Assembly: GCA_023395435.1 (NCBI GenBank)
Contig: JAEWZG010000014.1
Location: 1-23,210 of the forward strand
Source: Bacillota bacterium
GTDB lineage: Bacteria; Bacillota; Clostridia; Oscillospirales; Ruminococcaceae
Direction: 5' to 3'
DNA: 23,210 nucleotides
Shown here: positions 6,939 through 13,444 of the stretch, in pieces
How the letters are laid out: the number at the start of each line of letters is the position of its first letter
How positions within the stretch are numbered: the first letter of the stretch is position 1
The notes under the pieces: generated by a model
Told to the model about the DNA's origin: nothing
The model's input: the letters and a program-made list of their open reading frames with translations, nothing else
Databases searched by the model: none
Made by a program: the position numbers and the translations under genes

Positions 6939-7976
6939 TTATTGTTTTAAATCTGGTCTTATATCATCAAATATAAACTTATGGAGCTGATCTGTTGCTT
7001 CATCAAAGTCATATTTAATTAACCAGCCTGTAGCTGCACTACTGTGATATTTAGTATTTACATGTGGGAACCTTAATGATTCGATTTTTGCACCATCAAT
7101 AGTCAGTACTTTCGAAAGCTTTAAAATATCATTAAGCTCCAAATTTGTTTCTACCATTGGAGTAATCGTATGCACAGTTTCTGCAAGCTTTTTAAGTGAT
7201 AAAGTTTTTGCTTTAGCAAATAACGCTTCAAGTACCTTTTTCTGCCTGTCCATTCTGTAAAGGTCAGAGTCAAGGCTTCTGATTCTGCAGAAAGCAGTTG
7301 CCTGTGCACCTGTTAGTAAGACTGTACCTGATTTCTTTATTCTCGGTTCGTTATTAGATATTTCTCTCATAATATCATTAGCTGATATACGCTCATCTTC
7401 AGTAATATCAATTGTTACACCACCGGCAACATCAATAACCTTTATCAGTTCGCGCATATTGATTGTAACATAGTCTTGGATATTCATTTTAAAATTCTGA
7501 TTAAGTGTCTTAATAGCTAATTCAGGACCACCCTTAGAATATGCAGCATTAATCTTTTGTATACCATAGCCTTCAAGATCAACCTGTGTATCACGTGCGA
7601 AAGAAGTAAGTTTAACTGAACCAGTTTTTCTGTTGATTGATGCAATAATGATTGAATCTGAAAGTCCGGTAAAGGTATCTTTTCTGCTATCGACACCAAA
7701 AAGCGCAATGTTGACAATCCCTGTACCTGTTATCTGTTCATTCATTGATGAATCAATGCCTAACTTAGAAAAGTCTTTGGTAATTTCTCTTCTATTCAAT
7801 CCGCCAGCAAGATATTCATATAGTAAAAACAATAATAGTCCTAAAATAATTATTACATTAACTATTACAAGCAAAATTACCTTTTTCTTACGGGACATTT
7901 TTTTCTTTTTCTTATGTTTTCTGATATTCTTTCCGTCAGAATACATATCAGAATTATTATGCTTATTATTAGCCAT
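6939..7976 (-). CDS. LCP (LytR-CpsA-Psr) family cell-wall polymer ligase
   Basis: 345 residues. A very basic N-terminal cytoplasmic segment (17-32) leads into one membrane helix (about 33-55), and the remainder is an extracellular LCP domain. Conserved family residues are visible: the GVDSR block (94-98), DSIIIASIN (107-115), SFARDT with Arg128 and Asp129, and KINAAYSKGGPE (141-152). LCP proteins transfer undecaprenyl-diphosphate-linked glycopolymers such as teichoic acids or capsule to peptidoglycan. ATG 7976 follows GAGGT by seven bases. It is monocistronic, with its own promoter and terminator; there are no polymer biosynthesis genes alongside to indicate which polymer it attaches. The product is sometimes annotated as a LytR transcriptional regulator, which the domain layout does not support. 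Confidence 0.95.
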   Translation of the reverse strand: MANNKHNNSDMYSDGKNIRKHKKKKKMSRKKKVILLVIVNVIIILGLLLFLLYEYLAGGLNRREITKDFSKLGIDSSMNEQITGTGIVNIALFGVDSRKDTFTGLSDSIIIASINRKTGSVKLTSFARDTQVDLEGYGIQKINAAYSKGGPELAIKTLNQNFKMNIQDYVTINMRELIKVIDVAGGVTIDITEDERISANDIMREISNNEPRIKKSGTVLLTGAQATAFCRIRSLDSDLYRMDRQKKVLEALFAKAKTLSLKKLAETVHTITPMVETNLELNDILKLSKVLTIDGAKIESLRFPHVNTKYHSSAATGWLIKYDFDEATDQLHKFIFDDIRPDLKQ

Positions 7977-8010
7977 TCATATTACCTCATTAATTTTTTA
8001 CCACAAAACT

Positions 8011-8038
8011 ATTATACTCATTATAAAGACATTGTCAA
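8011..8038 (-). promoter_or_regulatory. Promoter of the LCP gene
   Basis: On the minus strand TTGACA (8033-8038), 16 bases, TATAAT (8011-8016). Confidence 0.75.
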
Positions 8039-8070
8039 TAAATATCTACTATTTTATAACATAAAATAAA

Positions 8071-8097
8071 TAATGCTGAGCATTAAGCCCAGCATTA
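8071..8097 (-). terminator. Likely terminator of dnaJ
   Basis: An 11-bp stem with one mismatch (8071-8081 with 8087-8097, arms TAATGCTG..GC / GC..CAGCATTA) and a 5-base loop lies just after the dnaJ stop. The T-rich tract beyond is interrupted by A residues, so it is weaker than the other terminators here. Confidence 0.65.
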
Positions 8098-8102
8098 CTG
8101 TA

Positions 8103-9245
8103 TTAATTTGTGAAAGATTCTTTGATTTTGTCAAAAAAACTTTTTCTTTTCTGATAGTTCTTTTCATTAAGTGACGCTTCAAATTCCTTAAGGAGATCCT
8201 TCTGCCTTTTTGTCAGATTTGATGGAACTTCAACATTAACTTTTACATACTGATCACCACGATCGGAACGGTTGAGCTTTTTAACACCCTTACCTCTGAG
8301 GCGGAATATTGTTCCTGTTTGTGTTCCTTCTGGAACTGCATACTTGACCTTTCCGTCTATTGTTGGAACAACGATCTCGTCACCGAGTGTTGCCTGTGTA
8401 TATGTTATCGGAATCTCAGTATGAATATCATAGCCTTCACGTTCAAAAATAGGGTCAGGTCTTACTGTTACAGTAATATTCAGGTCACCTGCCGGTCCTC
8501 CGTTTATTCCTGCGTCACCGTAACCTCTGACCTGTAGTGTCTGTCCATCATCGATACCAGCCGGAATCTCTATTTCTTTTGTTATAGCTGTTCTTGATCT
8601 TCCCTGACCTGAACATTTTGGACAAGGACTATCAATTATCTTTCCCTTACCGTTACAACGCGAACAGGTTTTTGTTGATGAAATCATGCCAAAAGGTGTT
8701 CTCTGCCCAACCTTTACACTACCTGTTCCGTGACAGTCTGGACAAGTATTGGAAGAAGTACCTGCTTTTGCACCTGAGCCATGACAATCAGGGCAAGTTT
8801 CCATTTTATTTATACGGACTTCGACCTTCTTACCCTTGCAGGCATCCATAAAGTCAATATTAATGTTTGCTCTTATATCCTGACCACGACGTGGCGCATT
8901 AGGATTTGAACGTGATGAGCCACCAAAGCCGCCGAAGAAGCTTTCAAAAATATCGCCCATATCGCCAAAGCCTCCAAAGCCGCCAAATCCACCGCTTCCT
9001 CCGCCACCATAGCTTGGATCAACACCTGCGTGACCGAATTGGTCGTATCTTGCCTTTTTATCACTATCAGACAAAACCTCGTACGCCTCGTTGACTTCCT
9101 TGAATTTTGCTTCAGCTTCTTTATCGTTAGGATTAAGGTCAGGGTGATATTCCTTTGCAAGCTTTCTATATGCTTTCTTCAGATCGTCATCGGTAGCATT
9201 TTTATCTACACCCAAAACCTCATAATAATCTCTTTTATCTGCCAT
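8103..9245 (-). CDS. dnaJ: Chaperone protein DnaJ (Hsp40, type I)
   Basis: Cochaperone that binds unfolded clients and stimulates DnaK ATPase. Started at ATG 9245 the protein has 380 residues: J domain 1-70 with HPD at 34-36, a Gly/Phe-rich linker 74-110, four zinc-binding CxxCxGxG repeats (CPDCHGSG 151, CPDCHGTG 168, CSRCNGKG 194, CPKCSGQG 208) and the C-terminal substrate domain. The frame stays open 13 codons upstream, but MADKRDYYEVLGV is the usual DnaJ N-terminus and AAAGGGG lies upstream of it. It is the last gene of the hrcA-grpE-dnaK-dnaJ cluster, 152 bases after dnaK, separated by hairpins. Its leader could form alternative structures that hide the ribosome binding site. Confidence 0.98.
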   Translation of the reverse strand: MADKRDYYEVLGVDKNATDDDLKKAYRKLAKEYHPDLNPNDKEAEAKFKEVNEAYEVLSDSDKKARYDQFGHAGVDPSYGGGGSGGFGGFGGFGDMGDIFESFFGGFGGSSRSNPNAPRRGQDIRANINIDFMDACKGKKVEVRINKMETCPDCHGSGAKAGTSSNTCPDCHGTGSVKVGQRTPFGMISSTKTCSRCNGKGKIIDSPCPKCSGQGRSRTAITKEIEIPAGIDDGQTLQVRGYGDAGINGGPAGDLNITVTVRPDPIFEREGYDIHTEIPITYTQATLGDEIVVPTIDGKVKYAVPEGTQTGTIFRLRGKGVKKLNRSDRGDQYVKVNVEVPSNLTKRQKDLLKEFEASLNEKNYQKRKSFFDKIKESFTN

Positions 9246-9252
9246 ATGTTTA

Positions 9253-9294
9253 GCCCCTTTATATAATGTTAAGAATAGGGGCAAAGTTTTGCCC
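9253..9294 (-). promoter_or_regulatory. dnaJ leader with mutually exclusive hairpins over the Shine-Dalgarno
   Basis: On the minus strand three segments lie in order: GGGCAAA (9288-9294), TTTGCCCCT (9277-9285) and the Shine-Dalgarno AGGGGC (9253-9258). The middle segment can pair with the first (7 bp on paper, 6 with a realistic loop) or, through GCCCCT, with all six bases of the Shine-Dalgarno segment. This allows an open and a closed leader form. The pairing is seen directly; any regulatory role is inference. Confidence 0.4.
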
Positions 9295-9344
9295 TTTAAA
9301 ATTAAATAATATCATAAAATATTTTGTTTGTAAAATCATAAATT

Positions 9345-9366
9345 AGGGTGGAGAAAACTCCACCCT
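9345..9366 (-). terminator. Hairpin after dnaK (partial terminator or processing site)
   Basis: A perfect 9-bp GC-rich stem AGGGTGGAG/CTCCACCCT with an AAAA loop lies between dnaK and dnaJ. On the minus strand the following tract is AATTTATGATTTT, a poor T run, so it may attenuate rather than fully stop transcription into dnaJ, or may stabilise the upstream mRNA. Confidence 0.6.
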
Positions 9367-9397
9367 GATTTAATTTTAAGCCACTATGAGAAGCTTA

Positions 9398-11224
9398 TTA
9401 TTCAGCGTCTGTGAATTCAGCATCAATAACATCATCATTCTTTGCTGATCCTGTATCTTCTGCACCACCCTGAGCTGCCTGCTGGGCCTGTGCTGCCTGC
9501 TGGTAAACCTTTGTAGCAATAGCCTGGAATTCAGTTTCAAGCTCTTTCTGCTTTGCCTTGATAGCTTCAATATCTGTTCCCTTAAGAGCTTCCTTAAGAG
9601 CGTCAATCTTAGCCTGACAAGATGATTTTTCATCAGCAGAAACCTTATCGCCAAATTCATTCAATGATTTTTCACACTGGAATACCATTGAATCAGCAGT
9701 ATTTCTTGCATCAACTTCTTCCTTCTTCTTCTTATCTTCAGCAGCAAATTGTTCAGCATTCTTAACAGCTTTTTCAATATCTTCCTTAGACATATTTGTA
9801 GAAGATGTAATTGTAATATTCTGCTCCTTACCAGTTCCGAGGTCTTTTGCAGAAACATGAACGATACCGTTTGCATCTATATCAAATGTAACTTCAATCT
9901 GTGGGATTCCTCGTGGAGCTGGTGCGATACCGTCAAGACGGAACATACCAAGCTGTTTGTTATCCTTAGCGAATTCTCTCTCACCCTGAAGAACTGTGAT
10001 ATCAACAGCTGTCTGATTGTCTGCAGCAGTAGAGAACACCTGTGATTTCTTTGTTGGGATTGTTGTGTTTCTTTCAATAATCTTTGTGCAAATGCCACCC
10101 ATTGTTTCAAGCCCAAGTGAAAGTGGAGTTACATCAAGAAGCAAGAGTCCCTTAACATCACCAGTAAGAACACCACCCTGGATTGCTGCACCGATTGCTA
10201 CACATTCATCAGGATTGATACCTTTAAATGGTTCTTTGCCCATATAATTCTTAACAGCTTCCTGAACAGCTGGGATACGTGTTGAACCACCAACAAGAAG
10301 AACCTTGTGTAAATCTGAAGGCTGTAAGCCAGCATCTGAAAGAGCCTGCTTAACTGGCCCCATTGTTGCATCAACAAGGTCGTGTGTCAATTCATCAAAC
10401 TTAGCTTTTGAAAGTGTAAGTTCAAGATGCTTTGGTCCTGTTGCATCAGCTGTAATGAATGGTAAGCTTATGCTTGTGGAAGGAGTTGATGAAAGCTCAA
10501 TTTTAGATTTTTCAGCAGCTTCCTTTAGTCTTTGCATAGCCATTTTATCATTTGTTAGGTCAATGCCTTCTGCTTTCTTGAATTCACTTACAAGCCAGTC
10601 GATAATTCTCTGGTCAAAATCATCTCCACCGAGCTTGTTGTTACCAGCGGTTGCAAGAACTTCCTGAACACCATCACCCATTTCAATGATAGATACGTCG
10701 AATGTACCACCACCGAGGTCATAAACCATAATCTTCTGATCGTTTTCCTTATCTACACCATAAGCAAGAGCTGCTGCTGTTGGCTCATTAATAATTCTCT
10801 TTACATTAAGACCAGCAATCTGACCAGCATCTTTCGTTGCCTGTCTTTGTGCATCTGTGAAGTAAGCTGGAACAGTGATAACAGCATCTGTTACTGTTGT
10901 TCCAAGGTAAGCTTCAGCATCAGCCTTCATCTTCTGAAGAATCATTGCTGAAATTTCCTGTGGTGTGTATGACTTACCAGCCATCATAGCCTTATAGTCT
11001 GAACCCATATGTCTCTTGATTGAGATGATTGTGTTGTCAAAATTTGTTACTGCCTGTCTTTTTGCTACCTGTCCAACAAGTCTGTCACCGTTTTTTGAAA
11101 CACCGACAACAGAAGGAGTTGTTCTTGCACCTTCTGAGTTAGTTATAACGACAGCTTCGCCACCTTCCATAACTGCTACACAAGAGTTTGTTGTACCTAA
11201 GTCAATACCAATAATTTTACTCAT
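9398..11224 (-). CDS. dnaK: Chaperone protein DnaK (Hsp70)
   Basis: ATP-dependent chaperone working with DnaJ and GrpE. 608 residues is a typical Gram-positive length, lacking the extra nucleotide-binding-domain segment of proteobacterial DnaK. The N-terminus IGIDLGTTNSCVAVMEGG is the phosphate-1 loop; VPAYFTDAQRQATKDAG, IINEPTAAALAYG and VYDLGGGTFDVSI follow in the ATPase domain, and VLLVGGSTRIPAVQ is the adenosine motif. The linker DVTPLSLGLETMGG leads into the substrate domain. The tail is Gln/Ala-rich and ends in the conserved acidic DDVIDAEFTDAE. ATG 11224 follows AAGGAG. It lies 57 bases after grpE within the HrcA-controlled cluster. Confidence 0.99.
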   Translation of the reverse strand: MSKIIGIDLGTTNSCVAVMEGGEAVVITNSEGARTTPSVVGVSKNGDRLVGQVAKRQAVTNFDNTIISIKRHMGSDYKAMMAGKSYTPQEISAMILQKMKADAEAYLGTTVTDAVITVPAYFTDAQRQATKDAGQIAGLNVKRIINEPTAAALAYGVDKENDQKIMVYDLGGGTFDVSIIEMGDGVQEVLATAGNNKLGGDDFDQRIIDWLVSEFKKAEGIDLTNDKMAMQRLKEAAEKSKIELSSTPSTSISLPFITADATGPKHLELTLSKAKFDELTHDLVDATMGPVKQALSDAGLQPSDLHKVLLVGGSTRIPAVQEAVKNYMGKEPFKGINPDECVAIGAAIQGGVLTGDVKGLLLLDVTPLSLGLETMGGICTKIIERNTTIPTKKSQVFSTAADNQTAVDITVLQGEREFAKDNKQLGMFRLDGIAPAPRGIPQIEVTFDIDANGIVHVSAKDLGTGKEQNITITSSTNMSKEDIEKAVKNAEQFAAEDKKKKEEVDARNTADSMVFQCEKSLNEFGDKVSADEKSSCQAKIDALKEALKGTDIEAIKAKQKELETEFQAIATKVYQQAAQAQQAAQGGAEDTGSAKNDDVIDAEFTDAE

Positions 11225-11281
11225 AATAATTCTCTCCTTTAATAATATATGTTTCGGGTTTTTACCCTGTTAACTGCTTTT

Positions 11282-11842
11282 TTATGGGTTTGCGACTACC
11301 ACCATTGCATATCTGATTATCTTGTCGCTAAGTTTATAACCTTTCTGGAAAACCTGGCAAACTGTGTTGTCACCAAAATTCTCATCTTCAATCTGATTGA
11401 TAGCCTGTGCAACATTAGGATCAAATTCCTCTCCGACAGGATCGATAGTCTCAACACCTATTCTCTTCAAGGCTTCAGTAAAGTTATTGAAAATCATTTC
11501 AACACCTTTTTTGAAATTCTCATCTGAACTTTCAGACTGCAAAGCTCTTTCAAAATTATCATAAACAGGTAATATATCTGAAATAGCTTTAGCGGTTGCA
11601 TCACCATAGCTTTCGAGTTTTTCCTTTGCTGAGCGCTTTCTGAAATTATCATATTCTGCAAGAAGTCTTAAATACTTGTTTTTTTCTTCTTCAAGTTCTG
11701 CTTTAAGTTTATCTTCCTCTGATACCTTTTCTTCTGTAATGGGTTCTGCCTTTACAGCTTCTTCCTTTACCTCTTGGGTAGTCGTTTCCTGAGCTTTTTC
11801 ATCAGTTATTGTTTCTTCTTTATCTTTTTTGTTATTACTCAT
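11282..11842 (-). CDS. grpE: Nucleotide exchange factor GrpE
   Basis: Releases ADP from DnaK. I start it at ATG 11842 (186 residues); the TTG codon just before it is in frame but unnecessary. Residues 1-45 are highly charged and low complexity (acidic, Glu/Lys-rich), followed by the long coiled-coil dimerisation helix (EDKLKAELEEEKNKYLRLLAEYDNFRKR, about 44-72) and the C-terminal beta domain with EEFDPNVAQAINQIED and VFQKGYKLSDKIIRYAMVVVAN, the conserved GrpE signature. It lies 21 bases after hrcA, so they are cotranscribed. Only a loose purine-rich binding site (AGGCAGGG) is visible upstream. Confidence 0.97.
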   Translation of the reverse strand: MSNNKKDKEETITDEKAQETTTQEVKEEAVKAEPITEEKVSEEDKLKAELEEEKNKYLRLLAEYDNFRKRSAKEKLESYGDATAKAISDILPVYDNFERALQSESSDENFKKGVEMIFNNFTEALKRIGVETIDPVGEEFDPNVAQAINQIEDENFGDNTVCQVFQKGYKLSDKIIRYAMVVVANP

Positions 11843-11866
11843 CAAAAACTATGCCCTGCCTTTCTA

Positions 11867-12886
11867 TTAATTATTTTCCTCATCTTCATCTGATATGAGG
11901 TCAGTAATCTTCTGTGTAAAATATTCAAGATACGGAATAATCTTTGCATAATCAATTCTCATAGGGCCGATAACCCCAAGCATTCCCGCTGTCTGTCCAC
12001 TCTTCTGGAAAGGCGAAGTAATAATACTTGAATTGCTTATAACAAAATCATTCTTCTCTTTTGAAAACATAACATGAAGTCCGCTGAAGCTTTCATCAAG
12101 AAGCTTTGAGAATTCATTTTTATTGTTGAGGAAACTTATTATTTCGTTAGTGTCTATATCCTTGCAGGCAAGAAGATTTGTCTCGCCCTCAATGATTACA
12201 TTCTTTTTAGCAAGGTCACGTGACATTTCGCATACACCCTGTATTAAAGGTGTCAGTGTCATCATGTATGTTCCCATTGCTGTTGCCATTTTTTCCATCA
12301 TATCATCTGAAATATTGTTGACTGAAATCCCCTCAAGATTCTCCTGCATGAAATTTGAGAAGAATTCAAGCTGTTCATTTGTCAGATCAAATTCAAGACG
12401 GCATACTTTATTCTTTATGCTTCCCGATGAAGTAATCATGAGAATTACATAAAGTCTTTTTCCTGTGGGGATTACCTCAACCTTTGAGATAATTGAAAAC
12501 TTAGGTGCTGAATTAGCAACAACTGTTGCACATTTTGTAATTTCAGCAAGTGCAGTTGACGCCTTCTGGACAATCGACTCAACAGTAAGGTCATCATCAT
12601 CAAGAAGTTCATCAATTTTCAGCTTATCTTCTTCAGGGATAGTATTCTTCATCATAATCTCATCAACATAAAGCCTGTAACCAGCAAATGATGGAATTCG
12701 ACCTGCTGAGGTATGTGGTTGTTCAAGATATCCCATCTGCTCTAATGCGGCACATTCATTCCTGATAGTAGCAGGTGATACATTAATATCAAGAATATTC
12801 ATCAATGCTTTTGATCCTATTGGCTCACCTGTAACAATATACTGCTCGACAATAGCAGAGAGTATTCTAATTTTCCTCTCATCCAC
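11867..12886 (-). CDS. hrcA: Heat-inducible transcription repressor HrcA
   Basis: Represses class I heat-shock operons by binding CIRCE; its folding depends on GroEL, which links chaperone supply to transcription. The N-terminal winged helix holds RKIRILSAIVEQYIVTGEPIGS followed by SPATIRNECAALEQMGYLEQ and PHTSAGRIPS, all hallmark HrcA blocks; the C-terminal part is the GAF-like dimerisation domain, ending in an acidic tail. I choose GTG 12886 (339 residues, MDERKIR) because a GGGGG stretch lies eight bases upstream. ATG 12901 adds five residues but has no binding site ahead of it; either is possible. As first gene behind a CIRCE it represses itself. Confidence 0.97.
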   Translation of the reverse strand: MDERKIRILSAIVEQYIVTGEPIGSKALMNILDINVSPATIRNECAALEQMGYLEQPHTSAGRIPSFAGYRLYVDEIMMKNTIPEEDKLKIDELLDDDDLTVESIVQKASTALAEITKCATVVANSAPKFSIISKVEVIPTGKRLYVILMITSSGSIKNKVCRLEFDLTNEQLEFFSNFMQENLEGISVNNISDDMMEKMATAMGTYMMTLTPLIQGVCEMSRDLAKKNVIIEGETNLLACKDIDTNEIISFLNNKNEFSKLLDESFSGLHVMFSKEKNDFVISNSSIITSPFQKSGQTAGMLGVIGPMRIDYAKIIPYLEYFTQKITDLISDEDEENN

Positions 12887-12927
12887 AACATTAACCCCCA
12901 TAATAATTTGTTAGCTTTTTGAAGGTA

Positions 12928-12954
12928 TTAGCACTCTATATCGATGAGTGCTAA
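12928..12954. promoter_or_regulatory. CIRCE operator (perfect)
   Basis: TTAGCACTC, nine bases, GAGTGCTAA: an exact copy of the CIRCE consensus. It covers the expected transcription start of the hrcA promoter, so bound HrcA should block initiation. Confidence 0.98.
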
Positions 12955-12959
12955 CTACA

Positions 12960-12987
12960 ATTATACATATATTTTAGCACTTGTCAA
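12960..12987 (-). promoter_or_regulatory. Sigma-A promoter of the hrcA-grpE-dnaK-dnaJ cluster
   Basis: On the minus strand TTGACA (12982-12987), 16 bases, TATAAT (12960-12965). The start point is expected near 12952, inside the CIRCE. The promoter is therefore vegetative and repressor-controlled, as usual in Bacillota. Confidence 0.9.
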
Positions 12988-13000
12988 TAGTGACTGCTAA
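12974..13000. promoter_or_regulatory. Second, degenerate CIRCE overlapping the -35
   Basis: TTAGCACTT, nine bases, GACTGCTAA. It has exactly the CIRCE geometry (9-9-9) and one mismatch in each half compared with the perfect copy 19 bases away. It contains the -35 hexamer. A tandem arrangement would let HrcA cover both the -35 and the start point. Confidence 0.7.
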
Positions 13001-13144
13001 AAAATAATATGAAATTTTTATAGAACAATTGATCTCTTATTGTGCATATTTAATAACTTGAAAAAGTCTTTGTACATAAATATATTCTGCTCATTTTGAT
13101 AATAATAAATTATATAATGTTAACCCATTTCATAAAAATTATTA
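13001..13144. other. AT-rich spacer between heat-shock and rubredoxin promoters
   Basis: Together with the flanking operators and promoters this makes up a gene-free stretch of over 300 bases between divergent units. I see no ORF, repeat or RNA gene in this part of it. Confidence 0.55.
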
Positions 13145-13173
13145 TTGACAAAATATTGTCGGGTTGATATAAT
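13145..13173 (+). promoter_or_regulatory. Consensus sigma-A promoter of the rubredoxin-flavodiiron pair
   Basis: TTGACA (13145-13150), exactly 17 bases, TATAAT (13168-13173): a full consensus match, so the unrepressed promoter should be very strong. A short dyad GACAA/TTGTC (13147-13160) overlaps the -35, and a longer palindrome follows the expected start point. Confidence 0.92.
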
Positions 13174-13185
13174 AGAATTATACAA

Positions 13186-13210
13186 TAACTATACTAAAAG
13201 AGTATAGTTA
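13186..13210. promoter_or_regulatory. Perfect 25-bp palindrome, candidate operator of the rubredoxin operon
   Basis: Half sites TAACTATACT (13186-13195) and AGTATAGTTA (13201-13210) are perfectly complementary around AAAAG. It lies 12 bases past the -10, just downstream of the expected transcription start, where a bound repressor would block a very strong promoter. As RNA it could also form a 10-bp 5' hairpin. It does not match the CIRCE, PerR, Rex or LexA patterns I know, so the regulator is unidentified. Confidence 0.6.
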
Positions 13211-13234
13211 AATTTAAGACAGGAGATGTTAAAT

Positions 13235-13390
13235 ATGATCAAATATGAATGTGTATGTGGTTATGTATATGACCCAGAAGTAGGAGATCCTGATTCAGGA
13301 ATTGCTCCTGGTACTGCTTTTGAGGATATTCCAGACGATTGGGTATGCCCTGTATGTGGTGCATCAAAAGATGCTTTTTCAGCACTATAA
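13235..13390 (+). CDS. Rubredoxin (51 residues, CX1C variant)
   Basis: Small one-iron electron carrier that passes electrons to the flavodiiron protein encoded next. ATG 13235 follows AGGAGA; TAA ends at 13390. The sequence follows the rubredoxin pattern closely: KYECVCGYVYDPEVGD at the N-terminus, SGIAPGTAFEDIPDDW in the middle and CPVCG at 38-42. The oddity is the first metal knuckle: cysteines at 6 and 8 (CX1C), where classical rubredoxins have CX2C (Cys6 and Cys9 in the Clostridium pasteurianum protein); the second pair, Cys38 and Cys41, is normal CX2C. Everything after the knuckle is shifted by one residue, so a single codon has been lost without disturbing the frame. All four cysteines remain. 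It is 54 bases upstream of the flavodiiron gene. Confidence 0.95.
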   Translation: MIKYECVCGYVYDPEVGDPDSGIAPGTAFEDIPDDWVCPVCGASKDAFSAL

Positions 13391-13398
13391 TTCTTAAT

Positions 13399-13424
13399 GT
13401 ATGCCAGCTATAATGCTGGCATAC
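13399..13424 (+). other. Intercistronic 10-bp hairpin between rubredoxin and flavodiiron genes
   Basis: Perfect arms GTATGCCAGC (13399-13408) and GCTGGCATAC (13415-13424) enclose a TATAAT loop. No T run follows, so it is not a standard terminator. It starts 9 bases after the rubredoxin stop and ends 9 bases before the AAGGAG of the next gene. It may protect the rubredoxin end of a processed mRNA, giving more rubredoxin than flavodiiron message. Confidence 0.7.
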
Positions 13425-13444
13425 TGTTTGATAAGGAGATTTTT

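Noticed and set aside
7633..8064. 143-codon plus-strand frame over the 5' part of the LCP gene and its upstream region
   Set aside because: It runs antisense through the LCP coding region and promoter, and its C-terminal Phe/Ile run is just AT-rich DNA.
10305..10667. 120-codon open frame antisense to dnaK
   Set aside because: A shadow of the dnaK codon pattern with no ribosome binding site and no domain resemblance; similar antisense frames occur across dnaK, dnaJ, coaX and polA.
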